DNA of 64,000 bases from Glossina fuscipes (GCF_014805625.2 NW_023998414.1:18023280-18087279), one strand, 5' to 3'. Positions 41,202 through 48,453 are shown, numbered from the stretch's first letter. Numbers and translations: made by a program. The notes: generated from the letters alone by a model not told the origin.

Positions 41202-44200
41202 TATATTGAAATTCTCGCATTTGATCTTTTTAAATTTCAGTCAAGATGGTATTATGCCCATGATACCTTTGGGTTTAAAAGAAACAAAAGAAATCGATTT
41301 CATGGAACCATTTTCGGATTTCATACTTGAGCACTACAGCGAAGAGCCATCAATTTATTTGGATGCTATAGCTGATATAACCGATACCAGACAAGTGAGT
41401 ACACGTATACCTATGGCATTTAAGATAATTGACAAATAATTTTCAAACTTTGAATTCCTTCATCTATTTAAAGGCTTCCAGGACTCCCTCACGCGACAGT
41501 CAGGGAGTAGCTTTACTCTTTCGCTATTACAATTTATTGTATTACGTTGAAAGACGTTTTTTTCCACCCGACCGAAATTTGGGTGTTTACTTTGAATGGT
41601 ACGATTCATTAACAGGTAAGCAAACCGCTACTTTATTTTACTAAATTAGTCATAACGAAGGGAAAGGGGGCGGGGGCTTTCTCTACTCCAATAGCTAATC
41701 ACTTCCTGTCTTATATGTAACAATGAAAAATTTTTATATTAAAATTTCAAAAAAAACTTGGATCAAGTAAGTCTATTTAGAACCATTCGTCTGTCTGCCT
41801 ATGCAATGCTTAACGATTGCCATTTGACCTGACATCAAAGGATTTAATAATGTGCACTCGACAAATTGATTAAAGCCGTTCCGTCCGTTTTTCTCTCAAT
41901 TTCTGTTTCAAGTCGTGGTTGTTTTGTCGTAAGTGGACAATAGATCGTAGACTGTCCGACCACTTGTTGTTTGAAATGTTAGTCAGGCAAAATTTGCATT
42001 AGATCGGCTATAAAACTAATTGCTTTTTACGAAAGGCATATATGCAAATAAACATGGCTGACTCTTAAAATAATATTTAAATGTTTATATGAGCGTCCGT
42101 TTGCTGCTTGAAGTGAGCGTCACTCACAATTCAACTTAAAGTGAATATAAGTTTCTTTCTTGTCTCGCATTATAAAAAAAAAAACGCGTGCACTTAAGTC
42201 AGTAACTTTCGATTTTTCAGGAGTACCTTCGTGTCAGCGTACCATAGCTTTCGAAAAGGCTTGCACTTTATTTAATTTGGGTGCCATCTATACGCAAATT
42301 GGCGCCCGTCATGATCGTTCTACGGAGAAAGGCCTTGACGCTGCCGTTGATAGTTTTCTACGTGCCGCCGGCATCTTTCGGCATATTTACGACACCTTCA
42401 CCAATGCACCGTCCATGGATTTGAAACCGCAAGTCTTAGACGTCTTGGTCTCATTAATGCTGTCACAAGCTCGCGAATGTCTATTCGAGAAATTGCAATT
42501 ACAAATCGAATCGTTAGGTTTAACGGAATCAAGTCATGTAAGTTTTTCACGTTGCTAGTTGAAATCATTCGTTCGAGCGAATACGAAATTTTTTTTTGAT
42601 TGTGGATGATGATCCTAATCTAATATTAATTGTTTGTTCTACGCCATTATTATTATGGCTTAAATCAAATAATATTAAAAAAGAGTTCTTCCATTATTCT
42701 GTAACTCAATCAAAATGAAAAACTAATTTAATTTTTTTATTTAATTCTCTTCTTTTTTTTTTTTTTGTTTTTATTCTTTTTTTTATTCACTATATAAAGC
42801 TTTTCAAAGATTTAGCTGGTGAAGCAGCACAACTAACATACGAGTACAATGAAATGCACAAAAACATACAAATGAATGATACCCATACATATCTGCCTGA
42901 ATGTTGGGCTGGTCTAGTGCCACTCAAAGCTGAATTCTATAAAGGTGAGTCTTCGCTTGTGAATGCTTTATTCTAGATTTGAAAAAAGAAAAATAAATAA
43001 AAAATTATAGTCGATTTAAAACGAATCTGTTTTTAACTAATGTCTGTTTTTTGCTTTTCTTCAAAATTTGAAGAAAATGCCCAAAAAACGTACGTTGAAA
43101 TGCTCCAAACGTGTTATGCTATATAAGCAAAGACATTCATACTGAGCTTTGGTTGTGACTTCTTTAGGATTAGAATTACTAAACATAAATATCATACTGT
43201 TAAAGTGTCCGGTGTTTTCAAAAAATAGGCGGACAAACAAGCTAACCAGTCTGATCTAATCAGTTAGATTTGTACATTCTACCAACGCATACTTGTCAAC
43301 AGATCTTTTAGCGACCGATCGATTTAGTCAATTTTTGAACTTGACAAAGCTGAAAACGGAGATTTTGAAGATCGGTTTAATGTTTCAGACAAATCTTTAA
43401 GCCTGCGTAATTACGATTTGTTTAGGCAGATGGACAGGCAGACAGACAGACAGGCAGAGTTTTAATCTTTTTGTGAACTTTGCATTTTGCTTGATGAAGA
43501 TGAGAAAAAGAGAAGAATTTAAAACTAAGTAAAGCGTCTTGGATAAAGATTCGAAATGATTGTTAGTAGGTGTGGACATTTTATCCTTAAACTTTCGTTC
43601 TACTAGCGGGCGAACTTGTCGTTTTCTTCAATGTAACGATTTCCGCACGGGACTATCGTAAAGAAAAGGAATTGAAAACCAAGTGTACCAATTAATTGAA
43701 TTGAAATTTTTGCCCCAAATGTCATGGTGATTTCCTTAAGAAGAAGAGCATCTTAGTTTTAATTTTCAAGTCGAAATTTTATCATAATGTTCATCGATGT
43801 TACACAATCTGAGCAGAATAAATTATGTCAAGTCAAGCCGGCTGCTTTGGACACCTGTTTCGAAATCACGATATGTGTATACGGAGACCAAGAGAGACAC
43901 ATACAAACATTTCATTCCCCTCTGCTAAGCAAATTAATAAAATCGCGGATGCTTACACAAACATTTGACAAACTTAATATACATGCTGTGGTAGGTACAT
44001 AAACAGAAAAGTTATTCAATGCAATGACTTGGCTTACATGTGAACAAAATTGTTAATTTATACTTTGCGAAAAATAATAAAAAAAAAGTAAATAAATAAA
44101 AATAAAATAAAAAAAATCTATCAACGATGTTAACATGAAATGTTTATTCTCTCTTTTTCATTCTCATTCTTATTCTCATTCTCACTCTCACTCTTTCTCT

Positions 44201-47200
44201 TTTTCCCATACGAAATTACGATTTAGCTTTGGCTCATCACTATGAAGCACGCAGTATAGATATCAACGCCGACAAAGCATCGCTGAGTACCAAAAAGTCA
44301 CAAACCGCCTCCAATGAATCGTTTATTGGTAATGCGAGGGAGGCTATGCGCGCTGCTGCTGCCGCCAACGATGACAACGATGAGGATAGCATTAGTTTGC
44401 CAGCTTTAAAACGAGCTCACCTTAAAGAAGCTTTAGCTAGTCATGAAGAATCGCAACGTTTGCAGCGCATGTGTCGTTACTTAAAGGTGAGTTAGATATT
44501 ACGTCTAAATGTTTCTGCGTGTAAATGTAAGTGTATATGTCTTGCGTAAAAATTTCTTTGAATATGTAGTAATGGTTTGAAATCAAGAAAATCCCTTTAA
44601 ATCGAAACAAAATCGGTTTAGTAATTACAGTGCAATTGCGTCGAACAATCTTAACTGTTATCGTAGAAAAATCACGTTCGTCGCATTAAAGCTTCAGTAA
44701 GAATCGAAAATATTTATTAAGAAACTGCATGCAAGGATGGGAGGGCAAATCCCTCAATGTTAGAGAGAGATTTACTCATTTGCCGAATAGAAATTTTCAA
44801 ATCTACAGTGCATCTCGGTCTCTTATGAAATTAACACACAAAGAATATAAAATTTACACTCACACCGCCTAACACTTGGGTGTTAGTTAACATGTTGTCT
44901 TTATTCGTATTGATGTTGTTGTCGGTGACAGTGATGGCATATGACGATGACGATGGCTATGAACGTGTTGTTGATTCGATAGCTAAAGCAAAAATTAAAC
45001 AAAACATTCTATCTATCTATGGTCATGCTATGTGAAGCATGCAACCATCCATAAAGGGCAACAATAGCAATAGCAATAGCAACATCAACATCAACATCAA
45101 CATTAACATCAACATCCACATCATCCACACAACCCGATAATATTTTCTTTTGTTCGTCGCTTATTGTTGATTTTACTATATAGGCAATGTATACGATTTA
45201 TTTTGTTTGTTTGCTGTGTTTTTGCTGTGATTGTTTTCGTTGCAGTTTAATGCAGCTGCATAGCGAAAGCATTGATTTAATGCCACTGGGTGTTCCTTCT
45301 TTGCCTATACAGCCAGCCGAGCCGAGTTAACCTCATACAATTTCACTAAACGCTTTATGTATAATTGACAACATAGTACAAATTAAACGCCCCACACACA
45401 TAACATCTATCCATTTACGCTGATATTGTGAACGATGCAGATGATGCTTTGTTGATACTTTTTCTTCCTGTTTTCGTACACAAGCACTTATTTATTTATT
45501 TATTTATTTTTTGCAAATCTCTTGCAGAACAAAATCGCATTGGCCCAAGTCATTAAGGAGGCTCAATACAAAACACAAGATGAGTTCGCGAAATTCTGTG
45601 AAGAAATACCGGAAAATGAAATCGATGATATATATGATGTCATTGATGTACAAGTTGAAGGTTGGTAAAGCTTCAAATGAAAAATGAATATAAATTTAAA
45701 AAAAATTAATTTCGAATTTTTGTGTTGCTTTGTTGTTGTTTGTTTTTTCTTTTTTTTTTTGCTCCCCTTTTCCTTTTTCCTTTCTTTCTTCTAAAGGCTG
45801 CTCCAAGTTTACTATGTCTTTAACCGGTCCCGATTTTACTTCATACAAGATAGAAGATCCTTTTAAACGTCTTGGCCCGATTGCTATATTTTCGGCTCGT
45901 CGCCACTGGACTGCACCACGTTGTGTACGCTTGCAGAAAGGCTCTATCGGTTATCATGATGTCTCGAACAAAGCCCTTGCCGCCAGCGCTACGGCAACAG
46001 ATTGTCACTGTCATTGCGCAATAACAAGCGATGGTCAAGAGCTGCCTTGCTGTCTGCTTAAAGATGAAATTGAAAGTTTTGGTTTCCATGTGCGCGGAGA
46101 TGCTCCAGTTATTATATCGCATGTAGAAATAAATTCTTTAGCTGATGTAAGTAATGCAATCTCAATAATGAAGCGGCAAAATCTGACAATTGTGTTGTTT
46201 CTAACTTCATAGTTGGGCGGAATTAAAGAGGGCGATTTTATAGTGGAAATCGCTGGCATTGACGTTAAATGGTATTCACATCAACAAGTTGTTCGTTTAA
46301 TACAATCATGCGGCGCAACCTTAGAATTGAAGGTTATCACACCCATGGATCGGAATTACTTAAAGGTAAAAAAAAGGTTAAAGGTCAATGAAAACTAATT
46401 AAATGAACAACTGCACTGTTTTTTCTGCACTAAGACTGATCTCAGCGATTTAATCAAATCATCTGACTTGACATCGCTAACGTTTAAATTGCGTTCAGAT
46501 CATTAAGTTATTAACATTAACATCACCGAAATTGAGATTTCTTGTTGATTTCACATGATGTTTATGTAGGAATAAATTTTGATTTCAGCTGAATCTACAG
46601 AAATGGTCTCAGTTTGAACAGACTTTTTGAGGGCTTTTAGTAACATTGAAGTGAGTTACTTTGTTAAGGGTATCGCTCAACAATAGCCATTTGCTCACTT
46701 CTCTTTCATGCAGAATATGCATTAGATGCGAAGGCGAAAAGCTATTCTTGAAAGAATCTAAATTTTGTGTCGTCATAAGAATCGAGACAATGTTCGAATA
46801 AAGAATAAGTCATCTACTGAAACATATGTTAGTCGGAAGCAGTAATGTTGGCTGATAAAAGCGGGAAAAATACGAAATTATAGATTAGAACTGCAAACCC
46901 TTCCTAAGCGAATTTTGCTATATGGGATCGAATTTCTTTATACTGAATACTCAGGATAGACTCAGACTTTCCAAACATATTGGCTCCCTTTTTTCGTCCC
47001 AATTGCATCATTTATTGTTGGTAGCTTTCCCTAACATGCTTGGAACAGACTATAATACCATGCCCAGCTGATCATCATCAAGAGGGCCGCCATGTATGTT
47101 CAGCTTTATCGTCAATAGTTAATAGCTGCCTGCTCTGAATAATGGGTAACGTATCCGTTGCTCATGACTTGAAGGGATTTAGGGGCCCAACACTTTGAAT

Positions 47201-48453
47201 TATGCCGGAAAAGCAAAGTTTCTTACAAATAACATTTTTTCCGGCACAGAGAACTACACCTATTCCAAGTTCCAATAAGCTATGTTGTCCCAGCTTCAGT
47301 GTAATAACCAATAAATTTATGCGTTTCAAATGAAGAAGCCACAGTTTTATTCAGCACCCTACAATACGACTTACCTTTGAAAAGAGGTGGAGTCATATTC
47401 GCACACCCAATAGATAATCTTACGGAGGTAACAAACACTGATATACAGCACCTGAAAAAATTTCCACACAATTTGATCTCGCCGAATTTTAAAGTGTATT
47501 TTGAGTTTGTGCTTTTCATGCGAATGCTTAAAATAATTAAAAATACAAAAACAGTTTGCTTTGCATAATTTTCTCGACCACTTCCCGTATCACGCTTTAT
47601 ATGAATAGCTGCAGATTCGTGTAAGGTGTTTAACGATGGGCCGCGACTCACTACAGAGTTTTTACTTGTATTCTCCGATAATTATGTTAACATATTTTGG
47701 AAAATATTCTCCAAAGACAAAAATACACAACCAAGGCTGACATCTACGAAGGTCGAGACATTATGTATAAATAAATAAAGTTTGAATTAACGCATAGCCG
47801 AGTAGGTAAAAATCGCGGCGACCAAGTCAGTGTTCGCTAATTCAGATCTTCAAGGCTGTAGAGGTTTCATCTTTAGTCATAGTTATAGTGCGTGCTTAGT
47901 CGGTACAGACATAACGCTTACCAATTGGGCGCACACGCGCTAGGCTGCGGCCACCACTTCCCTCCATTTCTTTCTCTTCCTTTATTGCTTTATGACTGTA
48001 ACCGCCTTACACGAAAACGGAGCTTCCAGGTCCACTTATTCTTGGATACTGTCTAGCAAGTGTTCGTTAACTGGCACGAAACTACGTTCTCTGCATAATT
48101 ACCTATGTTCCACTAAAGAAATATTTCTTCACTACGACATGAATTTGAAAATTAAAAAAAGGAAAAAAAAATTTTTAATTTTTTTAATTTTTTTTGTTTT
48201 TCTAACATGTTTTAATTACACCACTGTTCCCTTTTTAATTTTTTTCCTAAAGCCACTATCGTCAAAAGGTTCCATATCGACGTTATCGGCTGCGAGTTCA
48301 TCGGGTGTTTCCTCCGGCTCATCCAGTCCCACTGGTACAACAACCAAGCCCAAGTTACGTTGTAAAACTTCGACAAAGGCTCGTTTGGGCAGTGTTTCAT
48401 CGACATCATGGAATCCGTTCCGTCGTACACCAAGCTTAGCAAAAATATTTTAA
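1960..48453 (+). CDS. Rhp: Rhophilin: Rho GTPase-binding scaffold (HR1-BRO1-PDZ), 12 coding exons
   Basis: Joined coding exons are 1960-2010, 30212-30328, 30413-30540, 41241-41394, 41474-41615, 42221-42537, 42800-42944, 44227-44486, 45528-45660, 45797-46146, 46213-46365 and 48253-48453. Every junction has GT/AG ends and keeps frame, giving 716 residues. Visible domains in order: HR1 coiled coil (about residues 25-95), the family hallmark [13 protein letters not shown] opening the BRO1 domain (about 107-480), PDZ (about 520-645) and a Ser/Thr-rich basic tail. Length is close to animal rhophilins (about 670-720). In known family members HR1 binds GTP-bound Rho, and BRO1 and PDZ recruit partners linked to actin and membrane traffic; the protein is cytoplasmic or cortical. 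The start ATG has A at -3 and an in-frame TAA four codons upstream. No frameshift or premature stop is seen, so the gene looks intact. Identity is secure; exon 1 is the least certain part because a 28-kb intron separates it from the rest. Confidence 0.95.
2650..2705 (+). repeat. Terminal-hairpin repeat, copy a
   Basis: An A-rich run leads into AACAAGTAAGAATCCTATAG and an imperfect hairpin GTCAGGC-TTG-GCCGAC (2670-2686), followed by GAGAGCCTATACC. The layout matches the second copy at 61919 and looks like one end of a non-autonomous element. Confidence 0.5.
4081..4183 (+). repeat. Dispersed repeat R1, copy a
   Basis: The core TTGATGAAATTTGGTACACTGATG...TTGGCCTAAGGACGA...TATTGACAATCGTTCGGGTC GGACCACTTTTTCGATCACTTCCCA is shared, with substitutions, by the copy at 33901-33996. 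Class unknown; it resembles non-autonomous DNA-element sequence common in fly genomes. Confidence 0.65.
4735..5040 (+). pseudogene. Tc1-like transposase relic
   Basis: Translated pieces in shifting frames match the Tc1 catalytic core. [15 protein letters not shown] corresponds to the K(F/V)NLFG(S/D)DG...V.R segment. [15 protein letters not shown] corresponds to the (F/Q)QQDNDPKHTS block with the second catalytic Asp. [14 protein letters not shown] corresponds to (E/D)WP.QSPDLNPIEN with the third acidic residue changed or lost. At least three frame changes and several stops show it is long dead. The N-terminal DNA-binding part is not recognisable. It lies in Rhp intron 1. Confidence 0.8.
7674..7815 (+). 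repeat. Compound AT-rich microsatellite
   Basis: About 110 bp of (AT)n broken by GT and AC dinucleotides, followed by ATGGATATGGGTATGGGTATGG hexamer-like repeats. Confidence 0.9.
8001..8050 (+). repeat. (TG)n(TTTG)n microsatellite
   Basis: Eight TG units pass directly into about eight TTTG units with one A interruption. Confidence 0.95.
10095..10215 (-). mobile_element. tRNA-derived SINE body fragment, copy S7
   Basis: The minus strand carries ACTAGGGTGCGGCCATTCTT, a TCTTTCTTCTTCG pyrimidine tract and AACCGTCGCCGTATTACACG, matching the 3' half of S2 (GGGTACGGCGACC..., GACCATCACTGTGTTACCC). The head is absent. It is about 800 bp from S4 in the opposite orientation. Confidence 0.6.
10990..11185 (+). 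mobile_element. tRNA-derived SINE, copy S4
   Basis: The head is degraded (CCGCTCAGCCAACCAGATAA...ATTCAAATCTTAGTGCGAT), but the body is clear: GTGAGTGCTTAGTCAGTAAA then GGCATAACATTT (shared core 11082-11100), a C/T-rich stretch and GACGATCACCGTTA. It lies in Rhp intron 1. Confidence 0.75.
12577..13122 (-). pseudogene. Mariner transposase relic with internal deletion
   Basis: Reading the minus strand, 13122-12880 carries an N-terminal segment with the mariner helix-turn-helix hallmark (ending [12 protein letters not shown], like TVRKWFARFR). After a stop, 12760-12577 carries the extreme C-terminus ([20 protein letters not shown], then [20 protein letters not shown], like FYRDGIxKLPERWEKVVxxDG). 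The intervening catalytic core, roughly half of a normal 340-350-residue transposase, is missing. The copy is therefore an internally deleted, non-autonomous mariner, also broken by stops. Confidence 0.8.
16128..16385 (+). mobile_element. tRNA-derived SINE, copy S1 (best head)
   Basis: The copy has a consensus A box TAGCCGAGTAG (16137-16147) and B box GGTTCAAATCC (16182-16192). The GCCGAGT arm and the long A-B spacing indicate an ancestor of the Leu or Ser tRNA type with a long variable arm. A non-tRNA body follows, with a CGTAGCTATAGTGAATACTCAG-type segment, a TCTTTCTCG pyrimidine tract and ATCACCCACCCTGTTACAC. It is too diverged from a cloverleaf to be a working tRNA. Confidence 0.8.
17075..17118 (+). 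repeat. (ATC/GTC)n trinucleotide repeat
   Basis: CATCAACATCAACATCATCATC then GTCATCGTCATCGTCATC. On the minus strand it would read as an aspartate run; see findings. Confidence 0.85.
17800..18014 (-). pseudogene. PIF1-type helicase fragment (probable Helitron relic)
   Basis: The minus-strand frame contains two adjacent blocks typical of the C-terminal end of PIF1/RecD-type helicases carried by Helitrons. The first is [17 protein letters not shown] (motif V-like, usually (I/T)HK(S/A)QGxTxD). The second is [19 protein letters not shown] (motif VI-like, usually GQxYVALSRVRSLEGL), followed by [11 protein letters not shown], which resembles the D(C/P)SK(L/V)TGKKP tail. The frame stays open to 17556, but that part has no recognisable similarity. 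Walker A and B motifs and a Rep domain are not seen. Maverick or cellular PIF1 origin is possible but less likely. Confidence 0.7.
19181..19311 (+). repeat. (TTA)n, (TTTCG)n and poly-T cluster
   Basis: A TTA array (19181-19219), TTTCG units and an uninterrupted 37-T run (19275-19311). Confidence 0.9.
22079..22224 (+). repeat. AT microsatellite and poly-A
   Basis: (AT)n with interruptions (22079-22135), then an uninterrupted run of about 25 A (22200-22224). Confidence 0.9.
23453..23493 (+). repeat. (AT)n microsatellite
   Basis: AT units with C and G interruptions. Confidence 0.9.
23727..23767 (+). repeat. (GGT)n-type repeat
   Basis: TTGTTGGTAGTTGTGGTGG then TTGTGGTGGTGGTGGTGG; strongly G/T-asymmetric. 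Confidence 0.85.
26521..26566 (+). repeat. (TG)n microsatellite
   Basis: TG units with C and T interruptions over about 45 bp. Confidence 0.95.
27304..27387 (+). repeat. Long (AT)n microsatellite
   Basis: About 40 AT units with two short interruptions, among the longest dinucleotide arrays in the window. Confidence 0.95.
28180..28222 (+). repeat. (GATGAC)n repeat
   Basis: GATGACAATGACGATGACGA then TGACGACGGCGATGACAG; in one + frame it reads as an aspartate-rich stretch. Confidence 0.85.
28556..28602 (+). repeat. (CAA)n(CAG)n repeat
   Basis: AACAACAACAACAGTAGCAG then CAGCAGCAGCAACAAGAACA; an opa-like repeat of the type common in fly transcripts. Confidence 0.9.
28848..28937 (+). repeat. (TTC)n and poly-T tract
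   Basis: Pyrimidine-only TTC/TCG units followed by a run of about 24 T. Confidence 0.9.
30212..30328 (+). CDS. Rhp: Rhp exon 2: first half of HR1 Rho-binding domain
   Basis: It opens after TTTTTCAG and ends at AAG|GTAAGT, 39 codons, phase 0 at both ends (residues 18-56). It encodes [17 protein letters not shown] and continues as an Arg/Lys/Leu-rich helix ending in RAGAENLYK. The RxGAENL(Y/L)K signature is conserved in human RHPN1 and RHPN2 and marks the HR1 helical hairpin that binds Rho. The next intron is only 84 nt. Confidence 0.95.
30413..30540 (+). CDS. Rhp: Rhp exon 3: second half of HR1 domain
   Basis: The acceptor is TTCGCAG and the donor is CAG|GTAAGT. The 128 bases encode [20 protein letters not shown] and the following [12 protein letters not shown] helix. 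This is the antiparallel coiled-coil second helix of HR1 and is nearly identical to vertebrate rhophilins (VALELS(F/Y)VNS). It ends with two bases of a split serine codon completed in exon 4. A 10.7-kb intron follows, beginning with a short CCAGTCG tandem repeat about 140 nt downstream. Confidence 0.95.
30681..30716 (+). repeat. 7-bp tandem repeat CCAGTC(G/A)
   Basis: Five units in tandem (two CCAGTCG, two CCAGTCA, one CCAGTTG), 140 nt inside Rhp intron 3. Confidence 0.9.
31860..31905 (+). repeat. (TTC)n(TTA)n tract
   Basis: CTTCTTCTTCTTC, a T run and TTATTATTATTATT in Rhp intron 3. Confidence 0.9.
32590..32855 (+). mobile_element. tRNA-derived SINE, copy S2
   Basis: The B box GGTTCAAATCT is at 32650-32660, with a degraded A-box region upstream. 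The body shares CAGTAAAGGCATAACATTT exactly with copy S4 (32720-32738 here), then a TACGGCGACCCCTTATCTC pyrimidine-rich part, GACCATCACTGTGTTACCC and a TAATAATAAAAG-type A-rich tail. It lies sense in Rhp intron 3. Confidence 0.8.
33490..33592 (-). mobile_element. tRNA-derived SINE head, copy S5
   Basis: On the minus strand it reads GAGTAGCCGAGTAGATAAAA (A box, 33571-33581) and GCGGGTTCAAATCTCAACGG (B box region, 33526-33537), followed by an ending like GAGCATACGCTAAGTGC and an A-rich tail. Only the tRNA-like head of about 100 bp is present, so this may be a shorter SINE subtype or a truncated copy. Confidence 0.75.
33901..33996 (+). repeat. Dispersed repeat R1, copy b
   Basis: Same order of blocks as copy a: TTTGATA..., TTGGTCCAAGGACGACCGCT, ATTGAAAATGATGCAGATCA, CACCACTTTTTCAACCAGTTCCCA. 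It follows a TGTCTGTCCACTTACCTGTC tract of the kind that precedes other such repeats in the window. Confidence 0.65.
41158..41198 (+). repeat. (ATA)n microsatellite near a splice acceptor
   Basis: About 13 ATA units ending about 42 nt before Rhp exon 4. Confidence 0.95.
41241..41394 (+). CDS. Rhp: Rhp exon 4: start of BRO1 domain
   Basis: The acceptor is AAATTTCAG and the donor is CAA|GTGAGT. The exon completes the split serine, then reads [20 protein letters not shown], followed by [20 protein letters not shown]. The IPLGLKETK motif is the hallmark entry into the BRO1 domain of rhophilins, and the later FILEHYSE segment also matches RHPN2. An (ATA)n microsatellite sits about 45-85 nt upstream of the acceptor, near the expected branch-point zone. 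Confidence 0.95.
41474..41615 (+). CDS. Rhp: Rhp exon 5: BRO1 domain
   Basis: The exon lies between ATTTAAAG and CAG|GTAAGC and encodes [20 protein letters not shown] through [21 protein letters not shown]. The RTPSRD and F-x-W-Y-D-S-L-T-G motifs are conserved across rhophilins; the WYDSLTG glycine codon is split with exon 6. It ends in phase 1. The preceding intron is only 79 nt. Confidence 0.95.
42221..42537 (+). CDS. Rhp: Rhp exon 6: central BRO1 helices
   Basis: The acceptor is ATTTTTCAG and the donor is CAT|GTAAGT. The 317 bases encode [20 protein letters not shown], then [20 protein letters not shown] and [24 protein letters not shown](C/S)xLFNxGAxxTQIG is the conserved tetratricopeptide-like helical core of BRO1 domains, also seen in Alix and Bro1. 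Codon usage is less A/T-biased than the flanks, consistent with selection on a coding exon. Confidence 0.96.
42800..42944 (+). CDS. Rhp: Rhp exon 7: BRO1 domain
   Basis: The acceptor is TATATAAAG after a T-rich tract and the donor is AAAG|GTGAGT. It encodes [20 protein letters not shown] through [18 protein letters not shown]. The EAA..Y...H and W..L...KA.(Y/F) pattern matches the corresponding helices of RHPN1 and RHPN2. It ends in phase 1, and the split Ala codon is completed in exon 8 to give the conserved ALAH(H/Y) motif. Confidence 0.93.
42945..44226 (+). other. Rhp intron 7
   Basis: A 1282-nt intron with GTGAGT donor and a TC-rich tract (about 44150-44205) before the ATTTAG acceptor. 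It contains a (GACA)n-type tract at 43422-43456 that resembles the GACAGACGGAC repeats elsewhere in the window. No open frame with coding features is seen. Confidence 0.75.
43422..43458 (+). repeat. (GACA)n-type repeat
   Basis: AGGCAGATGGACAGGCAGAC followed by AGACAGACAGGCAG, in Rhp intron 7. Confidence 0.85.
44227..44486 (+). CDS. Rhp: Rhp exon 8: C-terminal BRO1 with acidic loop
   Basis: The acceptor is ACGATTTAG and the donor is AAAG|GTGAGT; residues 352-438. It starts [20 protein letters not shown], and after a low-complexity stretch (poly-Ala then NDDNDED, about residues 394-405) resumes the conserved [20 protein letters not shown] helix. Vertebrate rhophilins have LGK(A/S)HL(K/R)RA...(H/Q)EE here. 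The alanine/acidic stretch is a likely disordered surface loop of variable length. Confidence 0.95.
44487..45527 (+). other. Rhp intron 8
   Basis: A 1041-nt intron containing a (CAATAG/CATCAA)n hexanucleotide-type tract at 45061-45125 and a TTTA tract just before the TTGCAG acceptor. No gene is seen. Confidence 0.75.
45061..45125 (+). repeat. (CAATAG)n(CATCAA)n repeat
   Basis: Hexamer units CAATAG then ACATCA, G-poor on the + strand, in Rhp intron 8. Confidence 0.9.
45528..45660 (+). CDS. Rhp: Rhp exon 9: end of BRO1 and linker
   Basis: The acceptor is CTCTTGCAG. The donor is GAAG|GTTGGT, a weak non-consensus site, but it is the only choice that keeps frame with exon 10 (a donor seven bases later shifts frame). 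It encodes [20 protein letters not shown] and an acidic Asp/Glu/Ile linker ending DVQVE-type residues before the PDZ region. The intron after it is 136 nt. Confidence 0.9.
45797..46146 (+). CDS. Rhp: Rhp exon 10: pre-PDZ segment and first half of PDZ with insertion
   Basis: The acceptor is CTTCTAAAG and the donor is GAT|GTAAGT; residues 483-599. It includes [20 protein letters not shown], matching the conserved F.(K/R)LGP(L/I)(S/A)(V/I)FSA...W segment of rhophilins, then PRCVRLQKG (PDZ strand 1). The carboxylate-binding loop reads [11 protein letters not shown] (about residues 577-587), close to LGF(T/L)LRG(N/D)(A/S)PV of vertebrates. Between them lie about 45 extra residues containing a Cys/His cluster (DCHCHC, then CC). 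The whole exon is open, so the insertion is likely translated. Confidence 0.93.
46213..46365 (+). CDS. Rhp: Rhp exon 11: second half of PDZ domain
   Basis: It lies between TTCATAG and AAAG|GTAAAA, 51 codons, phase 0. It encodes [20 protein letters not shown] followed by the helix [13 protein letters not shown] and the last strand [11 protein letters not shown](L/I/A)(K/R)EGD(Y/F)IV and the W after (C/V)K match vertebrate rhophilin PDZ domains. The upstream intron is only 66 nt. Confidence 0.95.
46366..48252 (+). other. Rhp intron 11
   Basis: A 1887-nt intron between PDZ and tail exons. It holds one SINE copy (47788-48016) in the sense orientation. A longer minus-strand open frame at 47280-47651 shows no recognisable protein similarity and is left out as a gene. 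Confidence 0.75.
47788..48016 (+). mobile_element. tRNA-derived SINE, copy S3
   Basis: It begins TAACGCATAGCCGAGTAGG with the same head as S1 (A box 47795-47805). The B box is degraded (CTAATTCAGATCTT). The body has the GTGCGTGCTTAGTCGGTACA and CTCCATTTCTTTCTC-type segments, ending GACTGTAACCGCCTTACAC. It lies sense in Rhp intron 11, about 240 nt before the last exon. Confidence 0.75.
48253..48453 (+). CDS. Rhp: Rhp exon 12: Ser/Thr-rich C-terminal tail and stop
   Basis: The acceptor is TTCCTAAAG after a long T-rich tract; the exon ends at TAA (48451-48453) and adds 66 residues. The sequence is serine/threonine-rich ([20 protein letters not shown]...), then basic, ending [19 protein letters not shown]2 has a similar layout, with a Ser/Thr- and Lys-rich tail after PDZ. 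The final FRRTPSL could be a basophilic-kinase or 14-3-3 site; that is inference only. Confidence 0.92.
   Translation, partial: PLSSKGSISTLSAASSSGVSSGSSSPTGTTTKPKLRCKTSTKARLGSVSSTSWNPFRRTPSLAKIF

Larger units (their letters stand above)
30541..41240 (+). other. Rhp intron 3 (10.7 kb)
   Basis: It is bounded by GTAAGT and AAATTTCAG. It contains a CCAGTCG tandem repeat, two oppositely oriented SINE copies (32590-32855 +, 33490-33592 -), a second copy of the 100-bp dispersed repeat (33901-33996), TTC/TTA and AT microsatellites, and an (ATA)n tract just before exon 4. The remaining sequence shows no supported gene. Confidence 0.7.

Noticed and set aside
46019..46080. Possible hidden intron within Rhp exon 10 that would remove the PDZ insertion
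   Set aside because: The stretch is fully open in frame and I see no good GT/AG pair that keeps frame; kept as coding but flagged as a finding.
47280..47651. Minus-strand open frame of 123 codons in Rhp intron 11
   Set aside because: No recognisable motif, composition like the intron and no convincing splice signals; treated as chance.
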